Below are positions 42,040-54,879 of a DNA stretch of 64,000 nucleotides, piece after piece. Made by a program: the position numbers and the translations under genes. The stretch is from contig JADNRY010000040.1 in assembly GCA_015501585.1 (NCBI GenBank), forward strand, positions 248,001 through 312,000, written 5' to 3'. This DNA comes from Rhodocollybia butyracea. Lineage: Eukaryota; Basidiomycota; Agaricomycetes; Agaricales; Omphalotaceae. Within the stretch, counting starts at the first letter, position 1; each line of letters starts with the position of its first letter. The notes beneath the pieces were generated by a model. That model searched no databases, had not been told where the DNA came from, and was given only the letters and a program-made list of their open reading frames with translations.

Positions 42040-42600
42040 CAGGTTTGTAGAAAGACTCTTATTGAGATGTCATCAGCGAGGTCCTGTGCTAAGGTAGCGG
42101 GGACATCTAGAGGTTCTGATTTGGAACATGGTCCAAAATTTCCAGCCTGACCTACGTGTCTGTGAAAAGAACGAGGAGTGTAATCTAAAAATTGGGAATA
42201 CAGGAAGAAGATCATGACGCCAACAGTTAATCTGATATTTTTTTCCCATAGCATATCACTACTGTTCCACACAAGTAGAGGGACTGCTTTAGTTGGTAAA
42301 TCTATGAATCGGTAATTAATTGATATGATCTGTCTATATGAACGTCACAAATCATTTGAGTCTGCCTAGGAGGGACAAAATTGATCTAGGGAGTACTATC
42401 GTTTGTTAGGGTTGCCTTGCCTCTGCCATACACATCCCTGAAGGCTGAGATACATCAGACAAACGTATGCATAGGAAACCTGTATAATGTTCAATATCAG
42501 ATATCAGCAAGCAATCAATAAACTACCCTTTCCCGCAATACGGTCTGAATCGGGTGGCAGGCACTGCTTACTTGCCTCTAATGAAGCTGTCTAGGGGAGA
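42040..42600 (-). pseudogene. DUF6533 stub between copies C and D
   Basis: The degraded exon 6 block reads SSDMLWEKNIRLTVGVMIFF with later exons missing. The upstream part (about 42410..42600) still resembles the exon 4-5 region. The same arrangement is seen upstream of copy A (4490..4740). Confidence 0.6.
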
Positions 42601-42921
42601 GAGATTTCTGACTATATGATCAGCGCTACTTGATTTACCATTAAGTACTTCAGTTGAACAGTGAACAATCAAAGATGTACTTAGTATGGACTACAACTAA
42701 AGTGTATGAAACAGTACGTAAATTTGAAAATTAGTACAAAGCACATATAATTACAGACTGACCGGGGACCCTCAGGAGAACTCTGATCCATGGGTCATAA
42801 CTGAGGGTCATACTTTGTAGCTACTACTGAGACATACTATACATTCGATACGCTGGATTCTTGAGCCAGGATATTTTGGATAATAAGATCAAAGAAGGAA
42901 AAGACTGAGCTGTTCTGGGGT

Positions 42922-44427
42922 TCAACGAAATGGCAGGACTCTTTGTCTTCCTAGGCGTTCCGGTTCCTTCAACAAGATGGCTTGTGATTTGTGCAACTGC
43001 TGTCGTATATGTAGGACAACTCTGCTGGTCAGCAAAGTTTGGATCACTCGCTGATGCGTAAGGAAAAGGGTCTCGAGATCATGCTGTGCCAGAGGATAAG
43101 CCAATGTGACAAGTTCCAGGATGCAAGCACTCACTGGCAGTAGTAGAACGGTGAGCAAATTTGCCACTGACAGCCCTGATATGCCGGATGGAATGGTAAG
43201 TTTCACAATGGAAAGGGAATAGTTGTACATATTCACCAAAGATAAACAGATAATAAGTGATACCTAGAAATCAAAAATCAGTAGAATCATAATAAAAATA
43301 GTTGGCCATTACCGTCTCTGTATATGATGGTGGTCAACGCTGACCAATTTCCTGAGCGGACTAAGTATACACAGGCTTGAGAACAAGCCAAGGTCAACAG
43401 CGAGAAAAAAATAACACACAATAAGGGAGGCCAGGGATCAACATCAGTGTCAGGATCACTGGGACCATTTGTCAACTTTACTGAACTGAAAAAGTTACAC
43501 ATACATCAACTCACCTGCTTCAAGAACCATCAAGATCACCCAAACCAAGAAGTACATCGATTCGGTGCCCAGTATTGCACATCCAACATGCGGGACGGGA
43601 GAAGGGATAGCTAGGAAGGGGGTGAAGAATGAGCATTCAAGATTTCATTAGTACTAGTAGTATAGACGCAACCTACATATCTGTGAATTGAGATAGAGAT
43701 ATGTGATGTAAAAAATGGGCACACAGCATCCCACAAAGAATATGGGGAGGCCAATGGTTAATCTGATATCTTTTCCCCAAAGTGCCCAGGTGCGCATCAT
43801 TAAGATAACTATAGCTTCACATAAGTGTCTAGCGAACCAAGGATACAGGAATCGATTTGACAAGTACCATCTGTTAGGATCATCCCCGTCAGATACATCC
43901 CTATTCAGGGTGAAAACATCAGACAAACGGGCACATAAGAACTACTTAAGCCCAACACTTACATCCACCAATGTTGTACAGGATATGACACATATTTGGT
44001 TCCAAAGGTTCAACAAAGTACACTGGAAGTATTGTTCAGTATCAGATATTATCAAGCAATTGACACATCATCCTTGCCTACAAATATAAGGCCAATTGTG
44101 TCAACAAGTGGCATGTATCGTTGGATGATGTAGAGCACATCCAGCGGTCGTAGCTTCTTGGACCAGACAACATCCAACTCCACTGGAAGCATAAGCATCC
44201 AGTCATACAGGAAAAGCATGGCGCCTGATACTGTTTCAATTTTTGAGTATGAGTATGAGGATAGTGATGGAAGATACTATAGTACACACCAAGAGCATAC
44301 TAGAAAAGAAACATGAAGAGAATGTTCAGCAGATACAGAGGGAAACTGTAGTGTGAAGTACCGATGTCAATGTCCTATCATCAAGATATGTGGCTACTTC
44401 TTCTGGCGTTAGAGAGATGGCAGTCAT
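42922..44427 (-). CDS. DUF6533-type multi-pass membrane protein, copy D
   Basis: Twelve exons join into 291 codons including the stop: 44362..44427, 44290..44299, 44078..44230, 43963..44022, 43868..43900, 43677..43814, 43515..43610, 43420..43458, 43313..43360, 43237..43263, 43135..43175 and 42922..43083. The product starts MTAISLTPEEVATYLDDRT and contains FLYDWMLMLPVELDVVW, MMRTWALWGKDIRLTIGLPI, RSGNWSALTTIIYRDG and LLTSRVVLHIRQQ. It ends in a basic tail (PERLGRQRVLPFR) unlike the other copies. The donor after exon 3 is GC (GCAAGG). It is the most diverged of the four intact copies, but all reading phases are kept. Confidence 0.85.
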
Positions 44428-44708
44428 GAAAAAACCCTCAAGTAATATCGCGGTATAAACAACACAAAAGGTGGGACCAAACCTATTTATCAGGTTTGAG
44501 GAAAGACTCCTGCTAAGATGTCATCAACGATGACCTGTGTTGTGAAGATATCCAGTGGAGGTCCAGGGACCAGAATGGTCCAAATTTTAGCACAAGTGTT
44601 GTATTTCGCCGATCGGATATGATACAACTCCGGTTGTACTTCAAACTAGTTGTTACTCATCTGGTTAGTGATACTCCGTATGTACCCCTTAGATATATTT
44701 AGAGTATA
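44428..44708. other. 5' flank of DUF6533 copy D
   Basis: Probable promoter region. The first 100 bases (CCTATTTATCAGGTTTG) are shared with the 5' flanks of copies A, B and C. That conserved TATTTAT, about 50-60 bases upstream of each start, may be a core promoter element. Confidence 0.4.
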
Positions 44709-44830
44709 CTAATCAGCAAAACGTGTATGCACGGGAAGGCTGAAGCCGCTTTCCGGCACTGTCCAGCGCTGGGAGCCGCTGGAAACGGCTACATGGTGCC
44801 TGACAATAGCTCTAACATTTTGCTGATTAG
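44709..44830. mobile_element. 122-base TA-flanked MITE
   Basis: The ends CTAATCAGCAAAA and TTTTGCTGATTAG are perfect inverted repeats flanked by TATA on both sides, consistent with a TA target duplication. The short core is GC-rich and has an imperfect inverted repeat (GAAGCCGCTTTCC and GGAAACGGCT). Confidence 0.85.
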
Positions 44831-45707
44831 TATAAGGCTTTCTCCGAGACCAGTACATATAGTTTGCATATAGTTATCTTCTGCTATTGAGCCTCACGGA
44901 CTACTCCAGTCCTTGCGCCAGACACCTACAACACCAAGTAGGTAATAGATATACCTTGTGAAAAATTTTAACTTTTCAAGAGTGGCTTACATTGTCCATT
45001 ACGCCTCTCACTTGCCAATCAACAAAGATAAAGTTCCGCCAACTCACTTAGCCTCACTAGTACTTAGAATGACGCCGATGATGCTGTCTTCAAACCCCAA
45101 TCAAACCCGCTAGGACTTGATGCGATCTGATATGAAGGAGCTAATTCCGACGATTCCTGATCCGCCTTGCTCACTTTCGGCCAAGCGCCTTTGAAAAGTT
45201 CGATAAGCCGAGTTCATCAAAGGACGGTCCCTGTTATGCCAAAGAAAAACTCCAAACTTAAATAGAGAAAAAGAGTATATTTGTGATATGTACCCATGGA
45301 AAGTCCCGTAAAAGACAACACTGTTGCTCTTCAACCATTTTCAAGAAATGGAGAGATACATCGAGGCATTGTGATGCCGTTGGCACCGGGGTCATGCAGA
45401 TACTTTGCTTCAAACCCTAAACGCTTGGTGCTCTCTACTTGGTCCCAGATATGGCGTGTCATGGGTGGCTGTGGTCTAGTTCCTGAAACTTTGAAGTTTT
45501 GAACAATGACTGGTGAGGTATGCTCTGCCTTCAGGTACCTGGAGATGATTGAGTTTCTTCATTTGCCGAAAGTAAGAGTACTGGTCCTGGTAAGAGCCAG
45601 GGTTAAAGTTGTTCATCCTTCTCCTTTGAAGTTTTTGAAGCTCCGTACTGCACACAAAGAAAGTATCTAGAATGGGCTAGTAATTTGCATTCATAATATC
45701 CGTTTTT
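44831..45707. other. Interval without a supported gene
   Basis: A 68-codon + frame at 45296..45502 (MESPVKDNTVALQPFSRN) and a 74-codon - frame at 45110..45334 show no motif. Nothing else was recognised. Confidence 0.4.
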
Positions 45708-46810
45708 TTAGCTGATGGTTTCGAAAATACCAGATGAATGCAAGATGGGAACTAGTAGGCGCTTTGGGGGCATTGTTACTGCCACTGGCACGGCACTCGG
45801 CAATAAGATGTAGCCAAGGCTGGAAGCTGAAGCGTTGGGATAGTTTGCGCGGCTGATCATATACGGAGGATGGCTTTGCTGGTCAGGAGTCAGGACCGCC
45901 CGCAGGCCCGCATCACTCGCGGGAAAAATTATGCTGAGCCAGAGGATAAAGATAAACTGACATGACAAGTCTGAGAACGCAAGGTTGTTGCAAGGCAGTA
46001 GTAGAACGGCGACTAAATTCACCGACAACGTTTGATCACATATCGGGGAATGGTAAGTATCATCTCGAAAAGAATATAGTTGTGGTTATTCATAGAGAAA
46101 AGAGTAAATGATACCTGAAAAGTCAGTCGAATCACATCTTTGAAGTAGGGCGACTAGTCCTCACCGTCTCGGTACACTATGGTGCTCAAAGCTGACCAAT
46201 CTCTTGAAAGACTATATGAGGCAACCCTATAGGCACGAATTCAGAAAACGCCAAGGCCCGATTGAGAGTGAAAAACAACACACAAAAAGCGAGGCCTGGG
46301 ATCAGCAGCAGTACCAAGATTCCTGGAGGGAATCATCGGTGACTCACTGAACCAGAAAACGTGTCAAAACATAAGTAAACTCACCTAGCTCGTAAACCGT
46401 TAAGATCATCCAGTACAAGAACAGTATCGATTTATCGCCCAGAATCACGCATCCAATCTCCGGGAAGAGAGAAGGGCTATCTAACATATATACTACGTAG
46501 AAGGACTCGGAATCAAGCTTGTACAGCGCGACTTACATGTCTGCGAATTGAGGAATAGGTGCATAATGCAAAAATTCGATGCCCAGCAATCAAAATGAAT
46601 ATCACAAGATTCACAAGGCTGATAGTCTCCGTAGTGCTGTAGTGCGCAGGTGCGTATCGTTAAGACCAGTCCCACTGTACTTAATACCGCTATAGCTTTG
46701 CATCAGTATCCGAGAACCAAGGAACCCAGGATATGGGGATTTATTCAACGAGTAAATACCTTCCGTTAGGGCTATCCCTGTTCGATGTTGAGAACGGACC
46801 GCCGGTCCGA
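45708..46810 (-). pseudogene. DUF6533 copy E, decayed
   Basis: The exon order of the DUF6533 genes is traceable from exon 5 to exon 12. Exon 6 reads LTIRTCAL and then HLFLNSQTCKSR, but WGKDIRLT has become an unrelated QHYGDYQP stretch. The last exons are frameshifted (LSIIFPASDAGLRAVLTP). Exons 1 to 4 are missing beyond 46810. It is the fourth unit of the array C, stub, D, E. Confidence 0.7.
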
Positions 46811-47364
46811 CGACGGTTGTTTCGGCAAGCAGCACCACCGGCATGATACCCGCCACCCCGTGTCTTACTGTATTTGTTATTACTTTACTATGAGTCTGTG
46901 GAGAGAGCGAGTTTTTCAAGTTTTTTCAAGATGCGAAAAGAGAGAAAAAAGAGAAAGAAAGAAAGATTTTATTCACCTTGTAGGGACCTATTTCCCAAGT
47001 TTTCTTTTCGAAACTCAATGGAATGAATAAGGTACGTGCTCCTTGCCGTCAGTCCCCTTTTGGATTTCAAGTTGTTTTCAAGTTCTCGAGTCATGAGTCT
47101 CAAAATAGAAGTTTGGACTCACGACCCAGCCAATGAGAATCAAGATGACAAATATAAAGACGGTCTGTACAAGGTGCCGTTGCAGCGACGTTCTTCATTT
47201 GCCTGTTCTTGCTCATTATTGGGCTTTTCCATACTAATAACATTTTATTATATATCGCAGTGACTGATTACTAGCTGTATACTAATTATTTCGCATTTTA
47301 ATGGTTAATTTGATACAATAAACAACTCTTCCAATAGTCTCCTCTAAGCAGACAGAACACTGAC
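46811..47364. other. Interval without a supported gene
   Basis: It contains a purine-rich tract (46930..46968, GAAAAGAGAG type) and short frames without motif. It ends at the CACTA element. Confidence 0.4.
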
Positions 47365-47555
47365 CACTATGAGCCTCAGACAGGGTTAAGCTAACCCGTT
47401 TGCCGAGTGAAAGTAACCAGGTTCCGTCTCAACGGTTACTTTTGGGTTAACCCCAACCGAGTGAAGTCAACCCGGTAACTCTTTCGGGATTTTGGGTACT
47501 CGAAAACCGAGTTGGTTAACCCGGACAAAATAATTAACCCGGTAATAACTAGTTA

Positions 47556-50500
47556 CTATTCCCCCGTTACATAGTACGAGGATTGTAGAGTACCTGTTCG
47601 ATCAATAACAAAATTACGCATATCATTGACAGCCTCAATGCGCCCAATGAGACACTGTACAGCGCTCATATCAACAACTTCGAGAGCTCCCATTTGCTCA
47701 TAATATGCAGCGCCACTGTGGCTTGTGGCTTGCACTTGGCAACGATGGATAGCAGCAAGAACGAATGTTGTCTGTGAGTTAAGTCCCAGCTCTTCAGCCG
47801 CAGGTAGCGTTACCACCAGAATGTGCTGAAGTTGCCCGTAAAAGCTTTGTTTCTGGTATACAGGTTGTACCCTGCGCCCCGGGTATTTAAGTCGACAAGC
47901 ATGTCATACTATGTTCAAAACCTTGATTAACTGAATCTAAACTGTATTGCAAGATAACTTACTCGAATGAAGGTTGTATCCTGACGATCTTCAGCAAAGG
48001 GAACCAGAGCCGATGCTGCCATTTCATCTCCACCGTTCAAGCGGCGAACTTTGGCCCACTGTACGATAGTGTCTATGTCAAGATGTCGCCGTACAACAGC
48101 TTTGGTTGTGTCAAATCTCGTGGCAAAGCAAATGAGTATTTTCTCAATTATGGTTTTTGGGACTGAGGAAGAAGGACGATGCGGGGGCAGAAGAATACAA
48201 GATGGATCTGTTAAGCACCCTCAGCATTGATACATGTTAAAGAAGAGTAAAAGACGTACATTGCTCAACTGAGAAATGATTAGCAGGCAAGACAGAGCGG
48301 GGTACTTTCAGTGAGAGTTCAGATTCAACACCACAGATAAGTTTGATTTGTGAGAGCTGAGCTTGAAGGACAATGTAATTATCGATGGCTACAAAAGGGT
48401 GACAACGACTTTTGATTGCAGGCTGAAGGCGACCACAATACCGCTCCGTTGGAAAGGCCCAATGAGTCCAGACCGGTCCAATTTCAACGAAAGCATCAGG
48501 AACGTGTAAAAGACCATGAATGGTCAATGGACAAGCACTAACACGCTCGGGTTCATACTGATAAAAGAGTCTGTTTTGTAACATCAGTAGATATATCATA
48601 TAACAAAGAAAAATAGATAATAACACACTTCTCGTAGTCCAAAACCCACTTTTGGCATGCTTTACGAAGCTCTTGAATATAAGTTCTATCGATCTCAAAC
48701 TGTAAACAGTTCTCGACAATCGCAGAGAAGTCACAAAAGTGACGGTGGTAAATGGAAGAGCAAAATTTGTCCTGAAGCAGCACGGGCCCGATATACAAAA
48801 GCCAGAATGACCAGCTATCCGCAGTCGTTGCTTGCTTGTCATCGGCTACATTTGGTGGGCGCGCACCAAAAACGCCTGGGATAGAAGAGCCGGAAGCGGC
48901 GGTAGCTGCTCCAATGGCCTCCCATACCTTCTCGTCCAGTTGAAATGAACCTGAATTTCCCTCATTGAGATCCTGAAGTTGCCTGTCCACCAACGCACAA
49001 GCAACTTGATGATATTTTCGAAGATGAGGTGCATAAAGTCATATGGGAAAGACCCCGGAAATGAGAGAGAAGACAAAGCCATGAGTGCCGATGTACCTTT
49101 GATCCCATACTCGGTTGCCAACTTTTCCGACTGAGCCGTATTTGGTGCAAACTGTACCTTCTCTGCTTGTTCCTTCATTTCGGCGTGAGTTCGATGTGGG
49201 AGTTGTGAAGGGTCGTATTCTGTGACAGATGCTTCGGGGTGTTGCGACCTGTCCAGAGGAACATAGTTTACTTTGCCTCCTGGAGCCTTGATACCACGTA
49301 TATTGCACAATCTGCATGGACAGACTCCGTTATGACCTTTCATGCGCATAACCATGGAAATGGCGGGGATATCGCCAAAGACAAGGACAAGGTAGGCATG
49401 TAATGCAAAGAGCTCACACAAGCCAACATCAAAAGCCTTAACACCCTCTGCCAGGCAAAGAAATTCACGTATCATAGGCCAAATGAAGGAGTCGAAATCT
49501 TTTGGTTTATTCAGTCCCGGGATAACGCCTAGGCAAAGAATGTATTCAAGATGGAAACAAATCTCAGGGGGAAGGTTGTAATTATACAGAAGGAGAGGCC
49601 AGCACATTTTTTTCCGGCGTTTCCATGGAGCAAATCCATCTGTGGAAAGACCAAACATGATGTCGCGAGAATCGGAGAAGAAGGTGTGAGAGTGTTCTTC
49701 ACCATTGATAACTACTTTTTTCCTGCAGAGACAACGGTAGTGATCCCCATCCATAACATCCTTGACAGTACCGTCTTCTGATGGTTTGTAAGCCCCTCGA
49801 TACTTGAGCTTATCAATCATGGAAAGGCTGCAATAGTAAGCGCGGAGGCAAGGGATGATGGGTAAATATGTGAAACGCTTGCATGCTGTCTTTCCGTCAG
49901 CACGAAAGCAAGGCTCTTTGCAGTAGGGACAATGTGTGTTGGAAGTGTGAGAGCCAACGTAACAAACACAAGAGTTTACACAGCAGTCATATGCTTCAGG
50001 GGTGAACTGTGAAAGATTCTGCGCTTGTGCCTTTGTTGACTTCCAGGAGGCAATATCCTCATTTGGAAAGGCAAATTTGAGCTTCGCAAATGTATTGTCA
50101 GTCATGTGTGACTCAACTTTGAGAGCAAAGTGATGCATGGTGGCAAGTTCCTCCTCCGTAAGACTTTGGCCTGTGAAATTGATAAAAAGGGGTAAATACA
50201 TAGCTTGAATTAACACACGTACCAGAAACAGCAAGTTCTTGCTCAAGTTGCTCATCAAACAACTCTTCAACAGTGAGGCCACGGTCCAAGTTGAGAGCTT
50301 CAAAATCCGATGTTAAATCTTCATTGTCCATTTCTTTGCTCCAGTTGACTCCATTTTCAGCATTGAGAAGACGATCCCCATCAGGGTCTAAGTCCTCCTC
50401 ATCGGAATCTTCTGCTGTGGCAGCCCAGTGACGTTGAGGTGACTGTAGCAGGTCCATGTCCATGTTGTTGGGTTCAAAAGGACACCAACTACTTTCAACA

Positions 50501-50855
50501 AACGGAGTCTAAAAATGAGGAGTTAGCTCCAAAGTATATACAGTATTCGCAAACGCACATTATCAGGAGAGTTATCAGTATCATGCATTTCTACATCGCT
50601 TTCCTCTTTGCTTTCATCGTAAGGCACATTCTCATCCAAGGGCCCAGGATTTGAAGATGGGTAAGGGTTATTGAATAAGGCAAAAGTGCTGTTTCCAGCA
50701 AGATCAAGAGTAGGAAAAACAGCACCTTGAAGATGACGCTGTTGAGTACGGATATGGACTTTCTTACCACAGTGAACACAGATGACCTTGCCCGTTTCTA
50801 ATGAAGTCGGTTTTGTGTGAGATTTGCGGGTTGGTTTCTTTGTTGGGCAACCCAT
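47556..50855 (-). pseudogene. Tnp2-family transposase of the CACTA element, frameshifted
   Basis: The start at 50855 (MGCPTKKPTRKSHTK) leads into a zinc finger-like VICVHCGKKVHIRTQQRHLQ. Acidic linker exons and a long exon (about 50180 to 48980) follow. That exon has CYVGSHTSNTHCPYCKEPCF, DSRDIMFGLSTDGFAPWKRR, GDIPAISMVMRMKGHNGVCP and FPYDFMHLIFENIIKLLVRW. These are the conserved blocks of basidiomycete Tnp2 transposases, including the DGFxPWK acidic site. At about 48972..48976 the frame shifts by one base between WWTGNF and DLNEGNSGSFQLDEKVWEAI. Two more segments follow: YEPERVSACPLTIHGLLHVP (about 48550 to 48270) and C-terminal exons down to 47556. Apart from that shift the gene looks coherent. 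Confidence 0.88.
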
Positions 50856-51043
50856 GGATGTGGTTCAGACTAGAGCGTGCATCGGCCAGTCACATCAATA
50901 GTGCATGTCAGTCATCGCGCGAACACATCAGTCACAAGATGAGAAAAATTCTTGATAAAATCTGTAACATGTTTGAGACAGAAGCAAAAATCTGTATATA
51001 ATAAACGAGTCTAAGATGCCCAAGTTCAACTTGGACCACCATC

Positions 51044-52363
51044 ATGTCATCTACTCAATCCTCTCCTGCCATTGAAAAGCAAGCCTCAGCAAAAAAGGAC
51101 AAGCCAGGGTGAAAAGGTGTGCTTACCTTCATCAGAACCCTGTACTAACAACAAAGCTAGTCCCAGTTAACGTTGATAACGCTGCCGCAACTGAAAACAA
51201 ATCCAACAGTCAACAAAAGAAACGAAAGAGAAGCAACGCGGGTATGTACCCATAATTAATGCTTCCCAGTTCATACCTTCTTATTGCATTTGCTCCAAAG
51301 CCGAAGTGGAAGATCAGCCAGATAAAAGGTCAAAGAAGACTGGTACATACTCACAAGTGTTCTCTTTACCATTCTCACTACATTGAATAGGCATCAAACT
51401 GAAAGTGAAGGTGCCAGCAACCTCGGGCAGAGACAAGGCAACCCGGGTGCCCCTGGACAATGTCACCCCAACCAATGGTCCTGTTGACTTGAATGCTGAA
51501 CGTGAGCGAATGATGAAAGAAGTTGAAGGTTGGTATCTATATTTTGAATATTTGGATGTGTATAATTTACCTGAGCGCTCTAGATAAGCTCAAGGCCATG
51601 GCAGAGCAACACGCCACTCACCCACCTGTCACTGGTACCACCGCCAGTCTTACAGCAGAAAGCATCGGCCAGCAAGTTCAGTCTACGCCTATGAAACCTG
51701 CTCAATGGCCCCCAGTTAGAGCTCATCACAGAGGTACTTCATGTTTGCTCACCTTGTACAAAATTCTGATTTCACCGCTTCTTGCCCAGCTCATCAGGAA
51801 TGGCCACCGCAAACAGAAACACCAGCAGCCACCCGTGCTCCTCTGCTTACTGCGAAGGATTTGGAGGGTCAAGTCACGGTCAATAATCAGCCCGTCGAGG
51901 TTATTGATTGTCCTCAAGGAGAAGCCAGAGATGGTAAGCATGGCTTCTGCCTCCAGGATGCAGTGGATTTGGAACAGAACAACGATGAATATGCATGCTT
52001 TCTCGTAAGTCACATGGTTCGCGTTTGTTCTCACACTCAAGCTCTCTTCTACTTATATTCAAGTCCCGCGTTCATTCCAATGCAGTTCTGGCGCATGTCG
52101 ACCTCAGCAAGACATACAGACAGCAAGATCCTGAAATAATTAGTTTGGTTTGTCGAAAGGTAAGCAACTTGTAGACTATTATCCCAGTCATACTAAATAC
52201 AACATCCTAGACTGCAGTTGATCTCCCATATTTTGGCAAGAATTGCTTTCCGGGATATTGGGCGACACGAGAAGCACTGAAGCAGTACATCAAAAATCTG
52301 CGCAAATATCAAACACGACTCAGTAAGGCTGTGGTATCTGGACGCAAGTTCAAGAACAGCTGA
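51044..52363 (+). CDS. Second gene of the CACTA element, unknown role
   Basis: The start at 51044 reads MSSTQSSPAIEKQASAKKDK. Lys/Arg-rich exons follow (NKSNSQQKKRKRSNAG at about 51190..51240, DQPDKRSKKTG near 51320), then KVPATSGRDKATRVPLDNVT (51405), ALDKLKAMAEQHATHPPVTG (51580) and a last exon with VDLPYFGKNCFPGYWATREA. That exon ends VSGRKFKNS and TGA at 52361..52363. Seven or more short introns are implied, and I could not fix every border. The basic N-terminus suggests nuclear localisation. Many CACTA elements encode a second, DNA-binding protein beside the transposase, so that is a reasonable guess, not a demonstration. Confidence 0.55.
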
Positions 52364-53320
52364 CGCTTCAGTGGTCCCCAACCTGCGTATGTATCCAATG
52401 GCGAAGGCAACAAACAATTTGAAGACCCCTCTGGGGATGAGTGTAAGGATTCGGTCAAATCCTTATAGCTGGGGTAGCTTCAATAGAACCGGCACAAACT
52501 CAAACTGGGATGCCCAGAATAGTCCTTGAGAGAGATAGAATTGCAGAAAGGTGGAAGACCGAACATTTGGAAGGTTCCCTGGTGCTCGTAGGCCAGAAGC
52601 TGAGGGTGTAAGATGTTACCAAGTTTGTACTATAACATCCAAGGGACCCATGATCCAAGAATAGGACAAGGGTTTAAGATGATAGAACCATCCCAGGGAC
52701 CCAGTGGAGATAAAGAAACAGATAGAATGAGAAATAGAACCAGAACCAGGAAACACAGTAGTTTGTCAATATAATCAGCCTAAGAGGTACAACTTGTATC
52801 GACTGATCTAATATATGTGTTATGTAAGACATGTCAAGGTCAATGACACACAAGTAAGACTGAGACCATATGAACTAGTAACAACTACTGAGATAGGAAA
52901 AGGGGTGAATAGAGGCTAAATGGGCTAGGGCATGACAATGAGGACCTTGTTGGACTTGGAGGCAATAGTAATGCTGTGGCTGGTCCATCTGGCCACCAGT
53001 ATGATGACAAGCAGGACCAGGGAGAATTTTGGTGAGTTTTTGCACTCTTTGGGAACAACATTCACTTATTTCATGAGTCTAGATTCACGCTGCATGGTAG
53101 CACGAGCCCAATACACGCAACGGGCCACTCATTTCTTCTCAATTATCAAGCAGAATTTCTTTGTACCATCTATACATTATCTTTCAATAAAATCACTACT
53201 GTTTTCAACCTTTCTGCAAGTGAATTGACTGAGTGAACTTTCAACCTTTCTGCGAGTTAATCAAGCGAGTCAAATCTACCTGTTCACAAGTGAATTTGGG
53301 TAAACAACACACACCAAAAA
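52364..53320. other. Interior of the CACTA element without a gene
   Basis: It holds short direct repeats (AAGGGACCCATGATCC and ATCCCAGGGACCCAGT near 52640..52710) and a 98-codon + frame at 52932..53228 without motif. Confidence 0.4.
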
Positions 53321-53482
53321 CCGGATTAGAAACAACATATATTGGGTTAAAATCACTCTATGACAAACAGGTTATTTACACTGTTCTCATGGTTAAACTA
53401 ATCCGGCACTAGAGTGAAAGTAAACCGATAGCAAGGTTAATTTTCGGGTTGGTTTAACCCGGTCTGAGTTGCATAGTGTATA

Positions 53483-54876
53483 TTTTTTAATCAAGGGTGG
53501 TCAGGTCCAAGCCCATTTAAACATGTTTAACTACTGTTGTTTAAACAGTTACTACACCATAACTAAACAACTAACTAAGAAAATTTCAAGTTTAAGTGCC
53601 AGCATTTAAACAAAACATTTAAGTGAGAACATAGTAAACTAATATTTGAACAAACTGTGTGATTTAAACCAGACCTTTGAACAAAGACCGCATCAAAAAT
53701 CCTCACCATTTAAACTTATGTACACTAACTTGAAGCTAAACCACAACTTGGCATACTTAGCCTATTATTTAAACACACGCCACACACATGAATCAGACTC
53801 ACCAAAATTAAGATAACCTGATTAGACGGTCAATCACTATCTTGTGGAACAAACCCTGGGACTCTCCCTATTCACTCACTCCAAATCCTTCAGCCTCTGA
53901 ATGTACAGTTAGATCTTAGTACAGGCTGCAAGTTTCAGGGACGATCAGGAGCTCAAAAAACTCACCAATTACACATACACTTGTGCAGAGTTGCACTCTA
54001 TCTGTGGAAGTTGTCAAAATTTTCGAAATGAGGTGGCTAGCTTGCCCGTAACCAGCCATGGCAAAGGGGTGGTGCTGTTGAAGGCAGTGAAAGTTGACAA
54101 GAGAAAAGCAAATAAGCGAAGGTAATAGAACTTTTTGAAGTCAGGTTACCAGCTCACAACTACACAATAAAGGTCAAACAATGGCCTACAATGGCCCAAA
54201 CCGTTCAAAAATTCAAATGTAGTATTATTTGATTCTATTGTTCAGCCTGATGCACGTGGCTAGTCCACTGCCATTAGCAAAGTTGGTTCTACTTTGTTTG
54301 CCTTTCTCTTGTCAACCATCACCATCAGCACCACTCACCAGGTACAGGCACCAGACTAGCCACCTCATATCAATGCATGAAGTGAGTAGCGCAGTTGTTA
54401 CTTATACTTGCTCTGTGGTCATTAGCTGACAAAATAATGTCAAGGGCAAGTCACAAGCAAGTCAAGACTAGAGGTCAGGAGACAGAAGCAATTGGCGAGG
54501 GTTTTAGGTAAGTATGTGCGACTTGTGAACAGCCTTAGGATGTCATATTCAGGTGCCTTCAACTCTGAATTTGGCCAGAGTCCATGTTTGAACAAAGCAT
54601 TGTATTTCAAAGTTCAAAACTGTTGTTTAATTCTGGTTTAAATCATGGTGTGATTTATTCAGCTTTCGTTTAGATCCATTGCTTGAATCTTCTGAGTAAA
54701 GTACTTGTTTAAATCTTTTACTTAAATCTCTTTGTTTAAATAAATATTGATGAACTGTAAGAACTGTACAATCAGTGTGGAGCAGCGTAGTAGAGCAGAG
54801 CTACGGATTAAATACAGTCAGAGATGATTTAAACAAGTTTAAAATTACTTGGACATGACCGCCCATAATTAAAAAA
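53483..54876. mobile_element. AT-rich inverted-repeat element with nested palindrome
   Basis: The left end TTTTTTAATCAAGGGTGGTC and the right end, read on the other strand, TTTTTTAATTATGGGCGGTC, are flanked by TA on both sides. Both sub-termini carry many TTTAAAC/GTTTAAA words. A second inverted pair lies inside: GAGGTGGCTAG at about 54031 and CTAGCCACCTC at about 54355, each near GTTGACAAGAGAAA or its complement. No coding frame was seen, so it is non-autonomous. It begins four bases after the CACTA element ends. Confidence 0.75.
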
Positions 54877-54879
54877 TAT

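Larger units (their letters stand above)
47365..53478. mobile_element. CACTA/EnSpm-type DNA transposon with Tnp2 transposase
   Basis: The left end reads CACTATGAGCCTCAGACAGG. The right end read on the other strand is CACTATGCAACTCAGACCGG, and both continue GGTTAA.C.AACCCG. These CACTA termini enclose a Tnp2-like transposase gene on the - strand and a second multi-exon gene on the + strand, diverging from a shared 190-base promoter region (50856..51043). Subterminal GGGTTAACCC-like palindromes (47380..47550, 53330..53465) are typical of the superfamily. I found no clear 2-3 base target duplication. Confidence 0.87.
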
